From FLUQ01 sp031551515 (GTDB lineage Bacteria > Desulfobacterota > Desulfovibrionia > Desulfovibrionales > Desulfovibrionaceae), in assembly GCA_031551515.1 (NCBI GenBank), contig JAVBNL010000059.1, positions 1 through 64,000 on the forward strand: a DNA stretch of 64,000 nt, written 5' to 3'. Of this stretch, positions 62,586-64,000 are shown one piece after another; positions within the stretch are counted from its first letter, which is position 1, and every line of letters begins with the position of its first letter. Both the position numbers and the translations under genes were made by a program. Below the pieces are notes generated by a model, which was not told where the DNA came from, did no database searches, and worked only from the letters and a program-made list of their open reading frames with translations.

Positions 62586-63371
62586 TTACAGGATATAGTA
62601 AACGCCCGGCTGGGTGCCCAGGCTGGTTTTACGCCGGATGGCGGAAGGGTTCTCCGCCAGGGCTTTTCGCACGGTAGATCGTTCGTCAGACAGGTCTCCA
62701 AACAGAATTCCGCCTTTGGACGCTGTGACGCAGCGGGGCATTTCGCCTTTGGCCAGCAGCTCGGAACAGAAGGTGCACTTTTCAACCACACCGCGCATGC
62801 GCGCGGGAAAGTCCATGTTGGGGTTTTTCACCAAAGGCTGCGGGTCAGAGAAGTTGAAGCTGCGCGCGCCGTAGGGGCAGCCTGCCATGCAGAAACGGCA
62901 GCCGATGCAGCGGTGGTAATCCATGACCACGATGCCGTCGGCCCGCTTGAACGTAGCCTGGGTGGGGCAGACACGCACGCAGGGCGGGTTTTCACAGTGG
63001 TTGCACAGCAAAAGATAGTGCCGCTCGGCCACGGCTTTGGCGGGGTAGTTCGAAGCGTCTTCGGTGAAAGCCGCTTCGTATTTTGCGGGCCAGATCCACT
63101 TCACTTCCTGCGGGCCTGTTATGGGAGGCACGTTGTGATAGCTGTGGCAGGCTTCGATAACCGCCTTTTGCAACGCCGGAGAGGCCATTTTGCGGGTGTC
63201 GATGACCATGCCCCAGCGCTTGGCGGAGAGCGCCCCGGCGGGCATGGCAAAAGTGCCTTCTGCTGCACAGGCATCGCCCAGGCCCAAGGCCGGAAGGCCA
63301 AGGCCCAACCCGGCGGCGGCGCCGGCGCACAGGCCCGATATTTTCAGAAAATCGCGGCGTGAGGTCGTCAT
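62586..63371 (-). CDS. dsrO: DsrO, Tat-exported iron-sulfur protein of DsrMKJOP
   Basis: The 261-residue precursor has a twin-arginine signal (TTSRRDFLKISG, cleavage near ACA) and Cys clusters for four [4Fe-4S] centres: CNHCENPPCVRVCP, CIGCRFCMAGCPYG and CTFCSELL with a later Cys in PRCVTA. It sits in the periplasm and connects DsrP with DsrJ. The start at 63371 begins the Tat peptide and overlaps the dsrJ stop by four bases; an open frame farther 5' is only a shadow of dsrJ. Confidence 0.95.
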   Translation of the reverse strand: MTTSRRDFLKISGLCAGAAAGLGLGLPALGLGDACAAEGTFAMPAGALSAKRWGMVIDTRKMASPALQKAVIEACHSYHNVPPITGPQEVKWIWPAKYEAAFTEDASNYPAKAVAERHYLLLCNHCENPPCVRVCPTQATFKRADGIVVMDYHRCIGCRFCMAGCPYGARSFNFSDPQPLVKNPNMDFPARMRGVVEKCTFCSELLAKGEMPRCVTASKGGILFGDLSDERSTVRKALAENPSAIRRKTSLGTQPGVYYIL

Positions 63372-63778
63372 TGTTGTTTCCCCCCCGTTTTGGCTGCCGC
63401 TGTCTGCTTTTGGGGCGGAATATGGCAGTCCCAGCAATAGGGCGATACGCTGTTGGAGTTGTGGCAGGTATCGCAGAACTTTTCTTTGTCGTTGTGGCAT
63501 TTCATGCAGGTGGTCTGCAGGCTGATTTCCCAGACTTTGCCGTTCGTCGCGACGTAACTGCGCTTGCCGTCGCGCAGGGCGGCGTCGCGCCAGTCGTTCA
63601 AAAGGCGCATGTGCTCGGAACGCATGAATTCCGCGGACTCCACGCATGCCTTTTCATCTTTGGGCAGTTCCACGGCCGGGCGCACATAGCGCGGGGTCAG
63701 GATGTTCGACCAGAAGGGAAAAGTGAAGGCCAGCACAAAAAACAAAATGCCGGGGATGATGTAACGGCCGTTGTACAT
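63368..63778 (-). CDS. dsrJ: DsrJ, triheme cytochrome c of DsrMKJOP
   Basis: The 136-residue protein keeps an uncleaved N-terminal membrane anchor (about 7-25) and has three CxxCH sites: CMKCH, CDTCH and CWDCH. Cys45 in KACVESAEFM is in the place of the unusual axial Cys ligand reported for DsrJ in Allochromatium vinosum. It is exposed to the periplasm. GGAGG precedes its ATG, which directly abuts the dsrK stop. Confidence 0.95.
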   Translation of the reverse strand: MYNGRYIIPGILFFVLAFTFPFWSNILTPRYVRPAVELPKDEKACVESAEFMRSEHMRLLNDWRDAALRDGKRSYVATNGKVWEISLQTTCMKCHNDKEKFCDTCHNSNSVSPYCWDCHIPPQKQTAAAKTGGKQQ

Positions 63779-64000
63779 TTAGGCATCCTCCCCGTTTTCG
63801 CCTTCCGCGTCGTCGCTGGTGCCGGGCAGGTCTTCCTGGCGCAGGTCCATGGTGCGTTTTTCCTCGCCCTTCATGATCAGGGCATTGCCCACCAGTTCGT
63901 GCAGGCCCGTGACCGTGACCCCCGGCGCCCAGTAGTCGGCCAGCGGAGTCAAGGTGGCCCGGTCGATGGCGCAGACGCAGGCCATGGCGTTGACGCCGTG
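63779..64000 (-). CDS. dsrK: DsrK, C-terminal end (cut by window edge)
   Basis: The last 73 codons of the cytoplasmic HdrD-like catalytic subunit are present. The frame is open to the edge and reads HGVNAMACVCAIDRAT, with LADYWAPGVTVTGLHELVGNAL typical of the DsrK C-terminus, and an acidic tail. DsrK is thought to act on the DsrC trisulfide. Identification relies partly on the dsrJOP neighbours. Confidence 0.85.
   Translation of the reverse strand, partial: HGVNAMACVCAIDRATLTPLADYWAPGVTVTGLHELVGNALIMKGEEKRTMDLRQEDLPGTSDDAEGENGEDA

Noticed and set aside
63372..63647. 92-residue extension before the DsrO Tat signal
   Set aside because: It is the dsrJ gene read in another frame; the twin-arginine signal must be N-terminal.

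Overview
The window is GC-rich chromosomal DNA from a dissimilatory sulfate- or sulfite-reducing member of the Desulfovibrionaceae or a close relative. The best evidence is the dsrK-dsrJ-dsrO-dsrP block at the right edge (61411-64000), which encodes the membrane complex tied to dissimilatory sulfite reductase. TRAP and tripartite tricarboxylate (TTT) uptake systems, a short CstA-like transporter and a divergent pst/pho locus fit an anaerobe living on organic acids and amino-acid derivatives. The genus is inferred from gene content only.

Left to right: the tail of an IS5-type transposase touches the left edge (1-129). A complete tryptophan operon follows on the minus strand (trpE, a trpG-trpD fusion, trpC, trpF, trpB, trpA; 208-6836). 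It is preceded by a 37-codon leader peptide with two adjacent Trp codons, a possible antiterminator and an attenuator hairpin. Next come a periplasmic gamma-glutamyltranspeptidase (7120-8832); a Dcu-type transporter with a D-tartrate dehydratase under a divergent LysR regulator (8985-12604); acetolactate synthase large subunit without a small subunit (12594-14258); an MFS exporter and a hybrid sensor kinase (14320-17855).

From 18026 to 24643 lies an accessory catabolic unit: a LysR regulator divergent from an N-acyl-D-amino-acid deacylase-like amidohydrolase, a glutamate-racemase-like protein and a TctCBA uptake system. A TAXI-type TRAP transporter with its DUF1850 partner follows (24971-28560). 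Then comes a three-gene sensory unit: exported beta-propeller-like protein, FIST-domain protein and soluble PAS hybrid kinase (28725-32927). A 5'-truncated restriction/helicase gene sits beside tRNA-Ser(CGA) (32985-34186), which looks like the scar of a mobile island.

The central part is housekeeping: prmC, prfA, a DUF1385 membrane protein and rpmE (34380-37867), tlyA, then the phosphate locus with phoB-pstB-phoU on the minus strand and pstS-pstC-pstA-phoR on the plus strand around a three-repeat Pho box. To the right are a large HD-GYP sensor, a rhomboid-like protein, FxsA, an ArnT-like glycosyltransferase with low-complexity tails, a PAP2 phosphatase, a MATE exporter, YbaK, a degenerate EAL-HDOD protein, CstA, two paralogous lipoproteins and the dsr block.

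Two families of short intergenic palindromes recur. One is a C/G-rich element, one copy of which appears to encode the N-terminus of PstC. The other is a set of small hairpins with the loop ATCCT. I saw no CRISPR array, prophage or rRNA. The best candidates for under-described biology are the D-amino-acid unit, the propeller-FIST-kinase unit, the tryptophan leader and the repeat families.
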